From: JADKIH01 sp049363815
Lineage (GTDB): Bacteria; Bacteroidota; Bacteroidia; AKYH767-A; 2013-40CM-41-45
DNA length: 40,090 nt
Assembly: GCA_049363815.1 (NCBI GenBank)
Contig: JBMQEM010000207.1
Span: 1 to 40,090 of the forward strand
Direction of reading: 5' to 3'
Shown: piece after piece, positions 1 through 7,871 of the stretch
How positions within the stretch are numbered: position 1 is the first letter of the stretch
Layout of the letters: each line of letters starts with the position of its first letter
Notes under the pieces: model-generated
Databases searched by the model: none
What the model saw: only the letters and a program-made list of their open reading frames with translations
What the model was told of the DNA's origin: nothing
Position numbers and translations under genes: made by a program

Positions 1-23
1 GGCGGCGAGACTTTAATATAACT

Positions 24-135
24 AATAACGAATAACGAATAACGAATAACGGGCGTTAAAGCAAGGATCTAATTTGCTACAACGCCCGTTATTCGTTATT
101 CGTTATTCGTTATTCGTTATTCGTTATTCGTTATT
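24..135. repeat. Inverted tandem heptamer array (AATAACG / CGTTATT)
   Basis: Four exact copies of AATAACG lie at 24-51 and seven exact copies of the complement CGTTATT at 87-135. The arms 24-57 and 81-114 are perfect 34-base reverse complements, because the repeats are extended inward by GGCGTT/AACGCC. The 23-base spacer holds a further short AGCAA/TTGCT pairing. The right arm ends two bases before the stop codon of proline dehydrogenase, so the transcript of that gene would fold into a long hairpin right after translation ends. It may act as a terminator or mRNA 3' stabiliser; this is inference. Copy number could vary between strains. Confidence 0.95.
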
Positions 136-137
136 AA

Positions 138-1313
138 TTATTTTTTTCTCCTTCGTTTCTCCAGCATTATCAACGAAAGCTCCCTCCCCGTTTGCCCTTT
201 AACAGAAGTATTCTCCTGAGCACGACGAATTAAATAGGGAAGAACGGAATTTACAGGACCATAAGGCACATACTTACAAACATTATATCCTTTACTCGCC
301 AGATTAAAACTGATATGATCACTCATGCCATACAATTGTGAAAACCAAATGTGCGGATGATTCACAGGGATGTTTTTTTCATTCATCCATTCAACCAGAT
401 TCAATGTACTTTGTTCGTTGTGAGTTGCGCAGCAAAATGCAAGCATGTCGACATTGTCTAAAGCGATCTTCAGCGCAGTGTTGTAATCGTTATCTGCGGA
501 TTGTTTATCGGGTTGAATAGGGGATCTGTAATTTAATTTCATAGCCCGTTCGCGTTCTATTTCCATATATGCACCACGTACAATTTTAAATCCGGGCTTG
601 TAGTTGTTTTCTTTTGCGTGAGCGATCGAATCTTTCATATATGCGACACGATCAGTCCGATACATTTGAAGGGTATTATATATGATGACACGTTCCTTAT
701 TAAAACTCTTCATCATCTCTCGCGCGACTTCGTCAAAAACATCCTGAGTCCAGCTGTGTTCAGCATCAATAAAGATAGGGACATTGTTATCATGTCCGGC
801 CTGACAGATCTTGTAAATTCTGTCTAAGAATTTATCGTACTCCAGCTTTTCTTTTGCATTCAGTTCAAATCCGGAATTCTTTTTTTCAAGCAAAGCCATA
901 TGTGCAAAGGCAGTTGGTTTGAACACGGAAAAAGGAATATTTTTATCGCCTTTGGCACGCTTGAGCGTCTCAAGAGTTTCATCAAGTGCATTCTGAAAAT
1001 CTTCTTCCGACTCCTTTCCTTCAACAGAGTAATCGAGGATTGTTCCGATATTATATCTCCCAAGAGTATCAATTGTCTTCTGACAATCCTGAATCGTTTC
1101 TCCTCCACAGAAATGTTTGAAGATCGTTGCTTTGATCAATCCTTTTACCGGAAGATGTGCCCATATTGCGAAATTCACAAACGGCGGACTGATCTTTACC
1201 AGCCAGTTATAGCTGATCATTTTAAAGAGTCCATAGGCGCGATTCAAATCGGCATCAGACTTTGAACTAAAGGCAATTTTTGTATCGTCGAAGGAAATAA
1301 GATGGTCTCTCAT
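138..1313 (-). CDS. Proline dehydrogenase (monofunctional PRODH)
   Basis: FAD-dependent oxidation of L-proline to 1-pyrroline-5-carboxylate, the first step of proline catabolism. The 391-residue protein has the PutA-type PRODH barrel: IFIDAEHSW near residue 180, YNTLQMYRTD near 215, the strand FKIVRGAYMEIERERA near 245, and the C-terminal YLIRRAQEN near 365, whose paired arginines bind the proline carboxylate in this family. There is no fused P5C dehydrogenase domain, and no P5C dehydrogenase gene is in the window. The ATG at 1313 lies about 10 bases below a good -7 box, giving an almost leaderless mRNA. The gene stands alone, divergent from the shikimate operon, and ends against a heptamer hairpin. 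Confidence 0.93.
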   Translation of the reverse strand: MRDHLISFDDTKIAFSSKSDADLNRAYGLFKMISYNWLVKISPPFVNFAIWAHLPVKGLIKATIFKHFCGGETIQDCQKTIDTLGRYNIGTILDYSVEGKESEEDFQNALDETLETLKRAKGDKNIPFSVFKPTAFAHMALLEKKNSGFELNAKEKLEYDKFLDRIYKICQAGHDNNVPIFIDAEHSWTQDVFDEVAREMMKSFNKERVIIYNTLQMYRTDRVAYMKDSIAHAKENNYKPGFKIVRGAYMEIERERAMKLNYRSPIQPDKQSADNDYNTALKIALDNVDMLAFCCATHNEQSTLNLVEWMNEKNIPVNHPHIWFSQLYGMSDHISFNLASKGYNVCKYVPYGPVNSVLPYLIRRAQENTSVKGQTGRELSLIMLEKRRRKK

Positions 1314-1323
1314 AGAATGACTG

Positions 1324-1353
1324 CAAACCTAATCAATAACCTCCAAAGGTCAA
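1324..1353 (-). promoter_or_regulatory. Bacteroidota-type promoter of proline dehydrogenase
   Basis: Read on the minus strand, TAGGTTTG at 1331-1324 matches the -7 consensus TAnnTTTG. A TTG at 1353-1351 lies 19 bases upstream, the usual place of the -33 element. Transcription should start a few bases before the ATG at 1313. Confidence 0.8.
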
Positions 1354-1460
1354 GGTAGCCCAAACAGAATTTTTCATGATTTTTAACTAAAAGTCAATGT
1401 ATTTGTTTGACATTTAACCACTTTACAATAAAACAGAAAGATAGTAAATACCCCAATATT

Positions 1461-1488
1461 CGTTATTCGCTATTAGTTATTCGTTACC
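1461..1488. repeat. Degenerate heptamer repeats upstream of the shikimate operon
   Basis: Four adjacent 7-base units, CGTTATT, CGCTATT, AGTTATT and CGTTACC, are decayed copies of the unit that forms the array at 87-135. They lie between the divergent proline dehydrogenase and DAHP synthase genes and end where the -33 element of the DAHP synthase promoter would be expected. Confidence 0.8.
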
Positions 1489-1512
1489 TGTAATGCGTTG
1501 TGTAAATGATAG

Positions 1513-1520
1513 TATCTTTG
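1513..1520 (+). promoter_or_regulatory. -7 box of the shikimate operon
   Basis: TATCTTTG matches TAnnTTTG and lies 8 bases before the ATG at 1529. No TTG is visible at the expected -33 distance; that place is taken by the last degenerate heptamer. The box overlaps the in-frame ATG at 1493, so the longer frame would not be translated from this promoter. Confidence 0.75.
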
Positions 1521-1528
1521 CAAAAGTT

Positions 1529-2638
1529 ATGGTTCCAGCACAAATTAATTCTACATCGATCGACAAGTGGCCATTCGCTTTGAGCAGACCCATCATCATC
1601 GCAGGACCATGTGGTGTAGAATCCGAAGAGCAGATCTCAGCAACTGCAAAAGAATTAAGTAAATTAAATATTCAATTACTCCGGGGTGGGATCTGGAAAC
1701 CGAGAACGCGTCCGGATTCATTTCAGGGTATTGGTACTGAAGGATTACGTTGGCTGAAAAATGCCGGCATTGAAAATAATTTACCGGTAACAGTAGAAGT
1801 TGCAAATCCAAAGCACGTTGAAGAAGCATTGAAAGAAAAGATCGATGTACTTTGGATCGGTGCACGCACAACAGTGAATCCTTTTTTAGTTCAGGAAATT
1901 GCAGATGCACTTCGCGGAGTTGATATCCCTGTGATGGTGAAAAATCCGATCAACCCTGAACTTGAATTATGGATTGGTGCTTTTGAACGCTTGAATCGTT
2001 CCGGAATAAATAATGTAATGGCCATCCACCGAGGATTTTCGACATTCTCCAAAAGTAAATACCGGAATGCGCCCAATTGGCAGATCCCTATTGAATTGAA
2101 ACGGAGGTTTCCTGATCTTCCAATTATATGTGATCCGAGTCATATTGCAGGAGTACGTGAGTTAATACCTTCTCTTTCTCAGATAGCTCTTGATCTGAAT
2201 TACGATGGATTAATGATAGAAACACATATCGATCCGGATAATGCACAAAGTGATAAAGAACAACAGCTCACGCCGAAGGCGCTTGGTGAATTGATTTCAA
2301 ATCTGATCGTACGTCAATCGTCTGTCGATGATGTAATTTTTTTAAATCTGCTCGATGAATTGCGTGACCGGATCAATTCCCTTGATGAAAGAATCCTGGT
2401 TATGATGGCAGAACGTATGTCAGTTGCAAGAGAGATCGGTCAGTATAAAAAAGAAAATAATATGACCATCCTTCAGGTTGAACGGTGGAATGAAATACTC
2501 AAGACCAGAGCACAGTCAGGTGAAATGAAAGAACTTAGTCCTGACTTCATAGTGAAATTACTCGAATTGATTCATGAGGAATCAATCCGGCACCAAACCG
2601 AGATCATGAATCTCAAAGAAGCCGATAAGGCAAAATAA
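1529..2638 (+). CDS. Bifunctional DAHP synthase / chorismate mutase
   Basis: Condenses phosphoenolpyruvate with erythrose 4-phosphate (first shikimate step) and rearranges chorismate to prephenate. Residues about 1-265 form the DAHP synthase barrel: IIIAGPCGVESEEQ, RGGIWKPRTRPDSFQG, WIGARTTVNP, MVKNPINPELELW, AIHRGFS, ICDPSHIAG. Residues about 280-365 are an AroQ-type chorismate mutase helix bundle (LLDELRDRINSLDERI, AERMSVAREIGQYKK). Such fusions are usual in Bacteroidota, and the mutase part can serve in feedback control. The 369-residue form starting MVPAQINS is chosen because a -7 box lies just before it; an ATG at 1493 would add 12 residues but lies upstream of the box. First gene of a three-gene operon, 1 base before aroB. 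Confidence 0.93.
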   Translation: MVPAQINSTSIDKWPFALSRPIIIAGPCGVESEEQISATAKELSKLNIQLLRGGIWKPRTRPDSFQGIGTEGLRWLKNAGIENNLPVTVEVANPKHVEEALKEKIDVLWIGARTTVNPFLVQEIADALRGVDIPVMVKNPINPELELWIGAFERLNRSGINNVMAIHRGFSTFSKSKYRNAPNWQIPIELKRRFPDLPIICDPSHIAGVRELIPSLSQIALDLNYDGLMIETHIDPDNAQSDKEQQLTPKALGELISNLIVRQSSVDDVIFLNLLDELRDRINSLDERILVMMAERMSVAREIGQYKKENNMTILQVERWNEILKTRAQSGEMKELSPDFIVKLLELIHEESIRHQTEIMNLKEADKAK

Positions 2639-2639
2639 A

Positions 2640-3713
2640 ATGCAAACTACAACAGCAAATCTGGATTCAATTTATTTCGGGCAGGAATCTCTCGCAAACA
2701 TTCAAAGAATGATCCTGGCAAATAAATACTCTTCCGTATTTATTCTCTGCGATGAAAATACCGAAATCCATTGCTTACCGGCATTTGTTGAATTCTCGGA
2801 ACTGGAAAGTGCAGGTTTACTTATCATTCATGCAGGTGAATCTGAAAAGACCTTTGATACAGTGAGTGATGTTTGTAAATCTCTGCTTGCAGAAGGTGCA
2901 GACAGAAAAGCATTACTGATCAATTTAGGTGGCGGTGTAGTCAGTGATATCGGCGGATTCGTTGCATCGATCTACAAACGCGGAATTGATTTCATTAACG
3001 TTCCAACGACTTTAATGGCCATGGTCGATGCGTCAATTGGCGGTAAGACCGGGGTGAATCTGAGTGGAGCAAAGAATTCTGTCGGTGTATTTTCTTCACC
3101 ACAAGCCGTTTTTATTGATTCTGATTTTCTTGCAACTTTGGCTGAAGAAGAATTTCATGCAGGGTTTGCTGAAGTGATCAAGCACGCTCTGATAGGTGAT
3201 GCAGAATACTGGAATACAATTTCTCAGCTTTCCGATTTTAAATCTGTTTCAGATATTGATGATATCATACTTCAATCAGTTGAGATCAAAAAACTGATCA
3301 CTGATGAGGATTTCAAAGAAAGTGGAATTAGAAAGAGCCTGAATTTCGGACACACCCTTGGACATGCTTATGAAAGTTCGTCGATGAAATCTCAGGAGAA
3401 TAAATTGCTTCACGGAAATGCAGTGGCATTGGGAATGATCGGAGAATTATTTTTGTCATCTAAACTGGCAGGTTTTCCAACTGATAAATTAACAACGGTC
3501 ATTGATTTTCTTGTTAAACATTATGGCAAATTCATTTATTCCATCAATGAAAATGAACTTGATGAATTTCTGAATTCCGACAAGAAAAATGAAAATGGAA
3601 AGATCGGCTTTTATTTACTGAAAGAAATTGGAGTAGGAGCAGGAATGTTTTTTCCCGAGCATCAACTGATTGAAGAAGCAGTTGCATTTACAAAAAGTAT
3701 ATTGACTGAGTAG
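2640..3713 (+). CDS. aroB: 3-dehydroquinate synthase
   Basis: Converts DAHP to 3-dehydroquinate, the second shikimate step, using NAD and a divalent metal. The 357-residue sequence has the NAD-binding GGGVVSDIGGFVAS, the PTTLMAMVDASIGGKTGVN segment, and metal ligands in EEFHAGFAEVIKHALI, FGHTLGHAYES and LLHGNAVALGM. Full length for the family. The ATG follows the previous stop after 1 base and its own stop is 1 base before aroA, so the three genes are probably translated in a coupled manner from the promoter at 1513. Confidence 0.96.
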   Translation: MQTTTANLDSIYFGQESLANIQRMILANKYSSVFILCDENTEIHCLPAFVEFSELESAGLLIIHAGESEKTFDTVSDVCKSLLAEGADRKALLINLGGGVVSDIGGFVASIYKRGIDFINVPTTLMAMVDASIGGKTGVNLSGAKNSVGVFSSPQAVFIDSDFLATLAEEEFHAGFAEVIKHALIGDAEYWNTISQLSDFKSVSDIDDIILQSVEIKKLITDEDFKESGIRKSLNFGHTLGHAYESSSMKSQENKLLHGNAVALGMIGELFLSSKLAGFPTDKLTTVIDFLVKHYGKFIYSINENELDEFLNSDKKNENGKIGFYLLKEIGVGAGMFFPEHQLIEEAVAFTKSILTE

Positions 3714-3714
3714 T

Positions 3715-4944
3715 ATGGCTTTTCGATTAGTTTCTTCGGGACCGATAAAAAATTGCGAAGTTTCTTTAACGCCATCAAAAAGTGTTTCGAACAGAGCAAT
3801 GATCATTCGTGCACTTTGTAAGGAACAATTCGCAATAGAAAATCTATCAACATCTTCTGATACGGAAGTTTTATTGAATGCATTAAGTTCTAGTAGTCCG
3901 GAATTAAATGTGGATGATGCCGGAACAGCTTTTCGTTTTCTTGTCTCTTACCTTTCAATTCAACCCGGAACATTTGTTTTAACGGGAAGTGATAGAATGA
4001 AGCAACGTCCGGTTGGTCCGTTGGTCGATGCATTACGAAGTCTCGGAGCAGAAATTGAATATTTGGGGACAACTGGATTTCCGCCTTTAAAGATTAACGG
4101 TAAATCACTTCAGGGAGGAAAAGTTGTCATCGATAGTAATTTGAGTTCTCAGTTTATTTCATCGCTGCTAATGATCGGCCCGGTATTAAAGGAAGGTCTG
4201 ATAATAGAGTTGAAAGGAAAGCAGACTTCTGAATCCTACATTGATTTGACGATTGAAATGATGCGGTTTTTTGGAGCTGTTATTCAAAAGCAAGAAAACA
4301 GAATTTCAGTTTTGCCGGAATTGTATAAACCGAAAAAATATGTTGTGGAGAATGACTGGAGTTCTGCATCGTATTGGTATTCTTTATGCGCTTTGAATCC
4401 CGGAACAGAGTTTATTTTACACGGATTGCATCAAAAATCACATCAAGGCGATAGTATGATTGCAAGTATGATGAGTTCTTTTGGCGTTACGACAAAATAT
4501 GAGTCAGAAAAAATTATTATTTCGTCAGAGTACAGGAAGTTGTCTGAGTCGATTTCAGAATTTGAATTCGATTTCAGTTCATACCCGGATCTGGTAATGA
4601 CAATGGCTGTTCTGTGTGCTGCAAAAGGTGTCAAATGTAAGTTTTCTGGAGTTAGTTCGCTACGCATTAAAGAATCAGACAGACTGCAGGTGCTGAAATC
4701 AGAATTAGGTAAGTGTGGAGTAGAAGTTATAATTGATGATGAGAAAATGGAAATCTCTTCACGATCTTTATTCAAACAACCCGGAGTTATCGAAACCCAT
4801 AATGACCACCGGATAGCTATGGCTTTTGCTCCGTTAGCAACTGTGTTGGAATCGATTTCATTTGATTCGATTAATGTAGTGACAAAGTCATATCCGGAAT
4901 TCTGGGAACAACTTTCCAAAACCGGTTTAGATTTTACAAGTTAA
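3715..4944 (+). CDS. aroA: 3-phosphoshikimate 1-carboxyvinyltransferase (EPSP synthase)
   Basis: Transfers the enolpyruvyl group of PEP to shikimate 3-phosphate, the sixth shikimate step. Visible motifs are PSKSVSNRAMI near residue 20, DAGTAFRFL near 64, RMKQRPVGPLVDAL near 88, SSYPDLVMTMAV with the catalytic Asp near 290, LRIKESDRLQ near 318 and THNDHRIAMAFAPLA near 362. At 409 residues it is somewhat short, as usual in Bacteroidota. It is the last gene of the aromatic operon; the intermediate steps (aroD, aroE, aroK) and aroC are not in the window. Its stop codon overlaps the end of the convergent gene by 11 bases. Confidence 0.95.
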   Translation: MAFRLVSSGPIKNCEVSLTPSKSVSNRAMIIRALCKEQFAIENLSTSSDTEVLLNALSSSSPELNVDDAGTAFRFLVSYLSIQPGTFVLTGSDRMKQRPVGPLVDALRSLGAEIEYLGTTGFPPLKINGKSLQGGKVVIDSNLSSQFISSLLMIGPVLKEGLIIELKGKQTSESYIDLTIEMMRFFGAVIQKQENRISVLPELYKPKKYVVENDWSSASYWYSLCALNPGTEFILHGLHQKSHQGDSMIASMMSSFGVTTKYESEKIIISSEYRKLSESISEFEFDFSSYPDLVMTMAVLCAAKGVKCKFSGVSSLRIKESDRLQVLKSELGKCGVEVIIDDEKMEISSRSLFKQPGVIETHNDHRIAMAFAPLATVLESISFDSINVVTKSYPEFWEQLSKTGLDFTS

Positions 4945-6907
4945 GTTTCACCTGAAACTTAACATCATCAATTATACTTACTGAATTGGCGAGATCGTCT
5001 TCGTAAGTCGTCCAGGTTCTTCCAAATTTTGTACTGAATGTTACATTTCGTATTTTATAGTTGAAGTTGATATAACATTTTGAGCCATTCCCATAGTAGA
5101 ATGGAATGGAAAAAGCACCCGGCAGATCGTTTTCATATTCATAAAAACGCAGATCAAAATCCGGTGAAAAGTATACAGCATATCTGAAATTCAGACTGAT
5201 CTTCTTTTTTGGGGGATGAAAGAAAATATCCTGGCAAAGCAAATGTCCGGTAGTAGTTTGTTCCTGATTCAACGATTTGAGTCCGATCTCCAGTTTAGAA
5301 CGATAATCCCAGGCATCATTTGCAATAAATGAAACAGAGAACCGGATATTTTGAATCTTTAATTCATTCATATTTCTGACACCATCATAGTCGGAAGCAT
5401 TATTCAGATCGCGAGCTTTATTTCTATAGCGAACAGACATAGCTAATTTTTTACTTGGTGTGTAAGAAAGTAAAACACCTTTTACAATTGCAGATGTCGG
5501 AAGATCCGCTCTGAATTTTAAGTATGGATATTCGTCTTTATTGATGTATGTAGTAATAGCAATCGCCCGGTTTATCTTTAAATTCATTCCGAAGTAGATT
5601 CCGTTTTCGTTTGCAGGATTTGTATTGCTGCCAAAAGCAATTGATTTAAGTGAATGAAATTGTTTGTCGTAATTGTGGTGAACGATGCTAATGCCTAGAT
5701 TTTTACCGGCACTGATCAGTATTCCGTTTATGTATGCAATGGATAAATGAGAACAAGTACTGACTTCGCCAAAGACCAGTAAGTTCTTTATATTTTTGCT
5801 GTAGTCTAATCCAAAATTGAAATTTGTGCTTCCCCTGAAATCGAACTTGTTGTAAAGCTGTTCGGTTTTGATAATTGGTATACTGAAATTGTGATACGTA
5901 GCTGTAGTTCCAATTTTCCAGTTTTTAATTTCGGATTTAATATTTAATCCGGTATAAGTTTCCCTGCAAACGTTGTATCCCGAACTCTCGCTTTGAGTGC
6001 GATGATAACCTGATGTCAAAAATGACCTTATGTAATCTTCTCCGGTAATTGTATCCAATTCCACATTGCCATCGATCTTATGTGAAGAGAGCCACGCATT
6101 CCAGATTAACTTTTTCCATTTTCCTTCAATAGCAAATCCGCGGAGATATCGGTTTTCATCGGTGGAGGTAGAAGGGCTAAGTCCACGTCCGGATTTGCAG
6201 ATGCTGATGATATTTTCATTGGAAGAAAATCCGGAACCTGACCAGGCAGTTAGACCTTGTCCGAAAGAAACAGAATAGTCACCAATAATAATTTTATTCA
6301 ACAATCCCGACAATTTGACCTGAGTATAGAAGGAATAAAAATCAAATCCAGCTTTTCCCGAACCGAAAATTATTTTTTCTCCGGGATCTTTCTCACCAAG
6401 TAAAGCGCAAGAAATATTTCCATTAAAATTGCCACGGTATTTCAAAGTGATCTTATTCGGATCACCCTGGAAGTCTGCAGGGACGTAGTCTTTTACCTGT
6501 TGCTGAAAACGAAATGTAAAAGAATGGGATTCTTCATCCGCTGCAGTTCTTCCGGTGATTTCTATATATGGCAAAATAGATCGTATAGTGGCAGGATCGA
6601 ATTCATCGATCACTTGTAATTCCTGAAGTGTAATCAGTTTTCCGAATTTCCGGATGTGTTCCAGTAAAGCTTCGAATTGTTTTGCAGTGATCAGGTTAAG
6701 TGAAACCAGATCCTGGATTTCCGGCGAGTTAATATTGATCGGATGTTCCATCACTTTCTGCAACTCATGCGGAATTTCATCATCGACTTCTGATTGATCT
6801 TCTTTTTGGAAATTATCGTTTGATTCCGTGAGTATGTCGGTCGGACTTTGAGCTAATAGCCTTCCTGCGAAAAACAAAATAAAGAACAGAAGTAAAGTGG
6901 TTTTCAT
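4934..6907 (-). CDS. Helix-hairpin-helix protein with outer-membrane beta-rich C-terminal region
   Basis: A 657-residue exported protein of unknown function. Residues 1-19 are a signal peptide ending in LLAQ. Residues about 55-120 carry a ComEA-like helix-hairpin-helix region (ININSPEIQDLVSLNLITAKQ, then KLITLQELQVIDEFD). The rest, about 150-657, is rich in alternating aromatic/polar beta strands and ends in VKFQVKLNL, as expected of an outer-membrane barrel or surface protein. Similar architectures are common in Bacteroidota but I know of no established role. Helix-hairpin-helix domains bind DNA in ComEA, so a part in DNA handling at the envelope is possible but only inferred. It overlaps the upstream barrel gene by 4 bases and is surely co-transcribed with it. 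Confidence 0.75.
   Translation of the reverse strand: MKTTLLLFFILFFAGRLLAQSPTDILTESNDNFQKEDQSEVDDEIPHELQKVMEHPININSPEIQDLVSLNLITAKQFEALLEHIRKFGKLITLQELQVIDEFDPATIRSILPYIEITGRTAADEESHSFTFRFQQQVKDYVPADFQGDPNKITLKYRGNFNGNISCALLGEKDPGEKIIFGSGKAGFDFYSFYTQVKLSGLLNKIIIGDYSVSFGQGLTAWSGSGFSSNENIISICKSGRGLSPSTSTDENRYLRGFAIEGKWKKLIWNAWLSSHKIDGNVELDTITGEDYIRSFLTSGYHRTQSESSGYNVCRETYTGLNIKSEIKNWKIGTTATYHNFSIPIIKTEQLYNKFDFRGSTNFNFGLDYSKNIKNLLVFGEVSTCSHLSIAYINGILISAGKNLGISIVHHNYDKQFHSLKSIAFGSNTNPANENGIYFGMNLKINRAIAITTYINKDEYPYLKFRADLPTSAIVKGVLLSYTPSKKLAMSVRYRNKARDLNNASDYDGVRNMNELKIQNIRFSVSFIANDAWDYRSKLEIGLKSLNQEQTTTGHLLCQDIFFHPPKKKISLNFRYAVYFSPDFDLRFYEYENDLPGAFSIPFYYGNGSKCYINFNYKIRNVTFSTKFGRTWTTYEDDLANSVSIIDDVKFQVKLNL
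4940..4963. terminator. Hairpin over the overlapping convergent stop codons
   Basis: Arms GTTAAGTTTCA (4940-4950) and TGAAACTTAAC (4953-4963) are perfect 11-base complements with a 2-base gap. The hairpin covers the aroA stop and the last codons of the opposing helix-hairpin-helix gene. It could stop transcription from both sides; there is no long T tract. Confidence 0.55.
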
Positions 6908-7719
6908 CTGACTGGAATTAAAAGAGTCATTGCAGAGGAATTTCCTACAGGTGATTGTGATCTGAATCCAAATTCAAGCCGGTATTTTTTCATGATCAGA
7001 CTTAATCCGCCTGCTAAAACATTCTCATTGTTCTTATACGAAAACCTCATTTCGATTTCTTTAAGCAGCAGGTATTCTATACCTATGCAATAGTTCATCG
7101 GTATTCCGGACTCCTGTATTGCAATCAATCCAACCTTAACCTTATCGCTTGGCAAATAAGAGAGTCCACCGATGACTATTGCCGGTAAATTTTGTTCACG
7201 TGTAATTTTTGTCCGTGTCGGATTAAAGATCATACATCCGAAATGGATCTTATTAGTAGCCTTTGCAAAAAGGCAGATCGTAGCTGTTACAGATGGTAGT
7301 TTAGAATACAACTGATCTGCATACTGAAGCTGATTATAATTCAGTTTAATTCCGCCATTGATCTTATCGCCAAGTTTCTTTCCAAATCCAATTTGAAAAT
7401 TCAGTTCGCTGAAAATTTTGTCTCCCGAATAATCAAACGATCCTTCAATTCGGGAATTGTCCTTGATCGAATGCGAAAACTGAATGGTTGAAACACTTAA
7501 TTCCTTTACAAAGTAATTGATTTGATGCGAAACACTGAATCCATTGAATTGTGAATTGACGAGTGATGCAATGTTATCGTTAGAATTGTAAGTTGTATTC
7601 ATTGCAACATTGCTGCCTGACAAAGCCATTGTTCTTGCATTGGAATTTAATCCGAGTGCACTCAGTTGTGTGAACTGTGTGATTAGTAAAATGAAAATTA
7701 GAGTTTGCCGAAAAATCAT
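6904..7719 (-). CDS. Small outer-membrane beta-barrel protein (PorV/PorQ-like)
   Basis: A 271-residue protein with an N-terminal signal peptide (cleavage probably after QLSA, near residue 22). After it comes ARTMALSGSNVAM, the pattern with which PorV/PorQ and related FadL-like Bacteroidota barrel proteins begin, then repeated amphipathic strands. No catalytic motif is visible. It is first in a two-gene operon, overlapping the helix-hairpin-helix gene by 4 bases (ATGA), with a well-placed promoter 5 bases upstream of the ATG. A role as partner or assembly aid of the second protein is inferred from this coupling. The assignment to the PorV-like group is by general pattern, not by strong motifs. 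Confidence 0.65.
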   Translation of the reverse strand: MIFRQTLIFILLITQFTQLSALGLNSNARTMALSGSNVAMNTTYNSNDNIASLVNSQFNGFSVSHQINYFVKELSVSTIQFSHSIKDNSRIEGSFDYSGDKIFSELNFQIGFGKKLGDKINGGIKLNYNQLQYADQLYSKLPSVTATICLFAKATNKIHFGCMIFNPTRTKITREQNLPAIVIGGLSYLPSDKVKVGLIAIQESGIPMNYCIGIEYLLLKEIEMRFSYKNNENVLAGGLSLIMKKYRLEFGFRSQSPVGNSSAMTLLIPVR

Positions 7720-7723
7720 TTGG

Positions 7724-7755
7724 CAAATGTAGGGTGGAGTGGTAGCGGTTTACAA
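7724..7755 (-). promoter_or_regulatory. Promoter of the barrel / helix-hairpin-helix operon
   Basis: On the minus strand TACATTTG (7731-7724) fits TAnnTTTG and a TTG (7755-7753) lies 21 bases upstream, fitting the -33 element. The ATG at 7719 is 4 bases after the -7 box, so the mRNA is practically leaderless. Confidence 0.8.
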
Positions 7756-7811
7756 CCAATAGATGCGGGTGAATTTATTATACAGCATTTATTAAGTAGA
7801 TGAAAATGATA

Positions 7812-7839
7812 AACACTAAATTTTAGTGATCTTAGTGTT
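7812..7839 (-). terminator. Possible terminator after the DUF421 gene
   Basis: AACACTAA (7812-7819) pairs with TTAGTGTT (7832-7839); an alternative inner hairpin CACTAAA/TTTAGTG overlaps it. It lies 33 bases beyond the DUF421 stop in AT-rich DNA and might end that transcript. No clear T run, so support is moderate. Confidence 0.4.
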
Positions 7840-7871
7840 GAAATATTTTTCAAAAATAAAATTTTCAATTA

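Noticed and set aside
24..135. CRISPR array
   Set aside because: The repeats are 7 bases long without spacers and no cas gene is in the window.
900..1265. 121-residue + strand frame inside proline dehydrogenase, and similar long antisense frames elsewhere
   Set aside because: They lie fully opposite well-supported genes and show no motif or independent start signal.
1493..1528. Longer N-terminus of DAHP synthase from ATG 1493
   Set aside because: The -7 box lies at 1513-1520 within this extension, and the family normally starts shortly before the IIAGPC motif.
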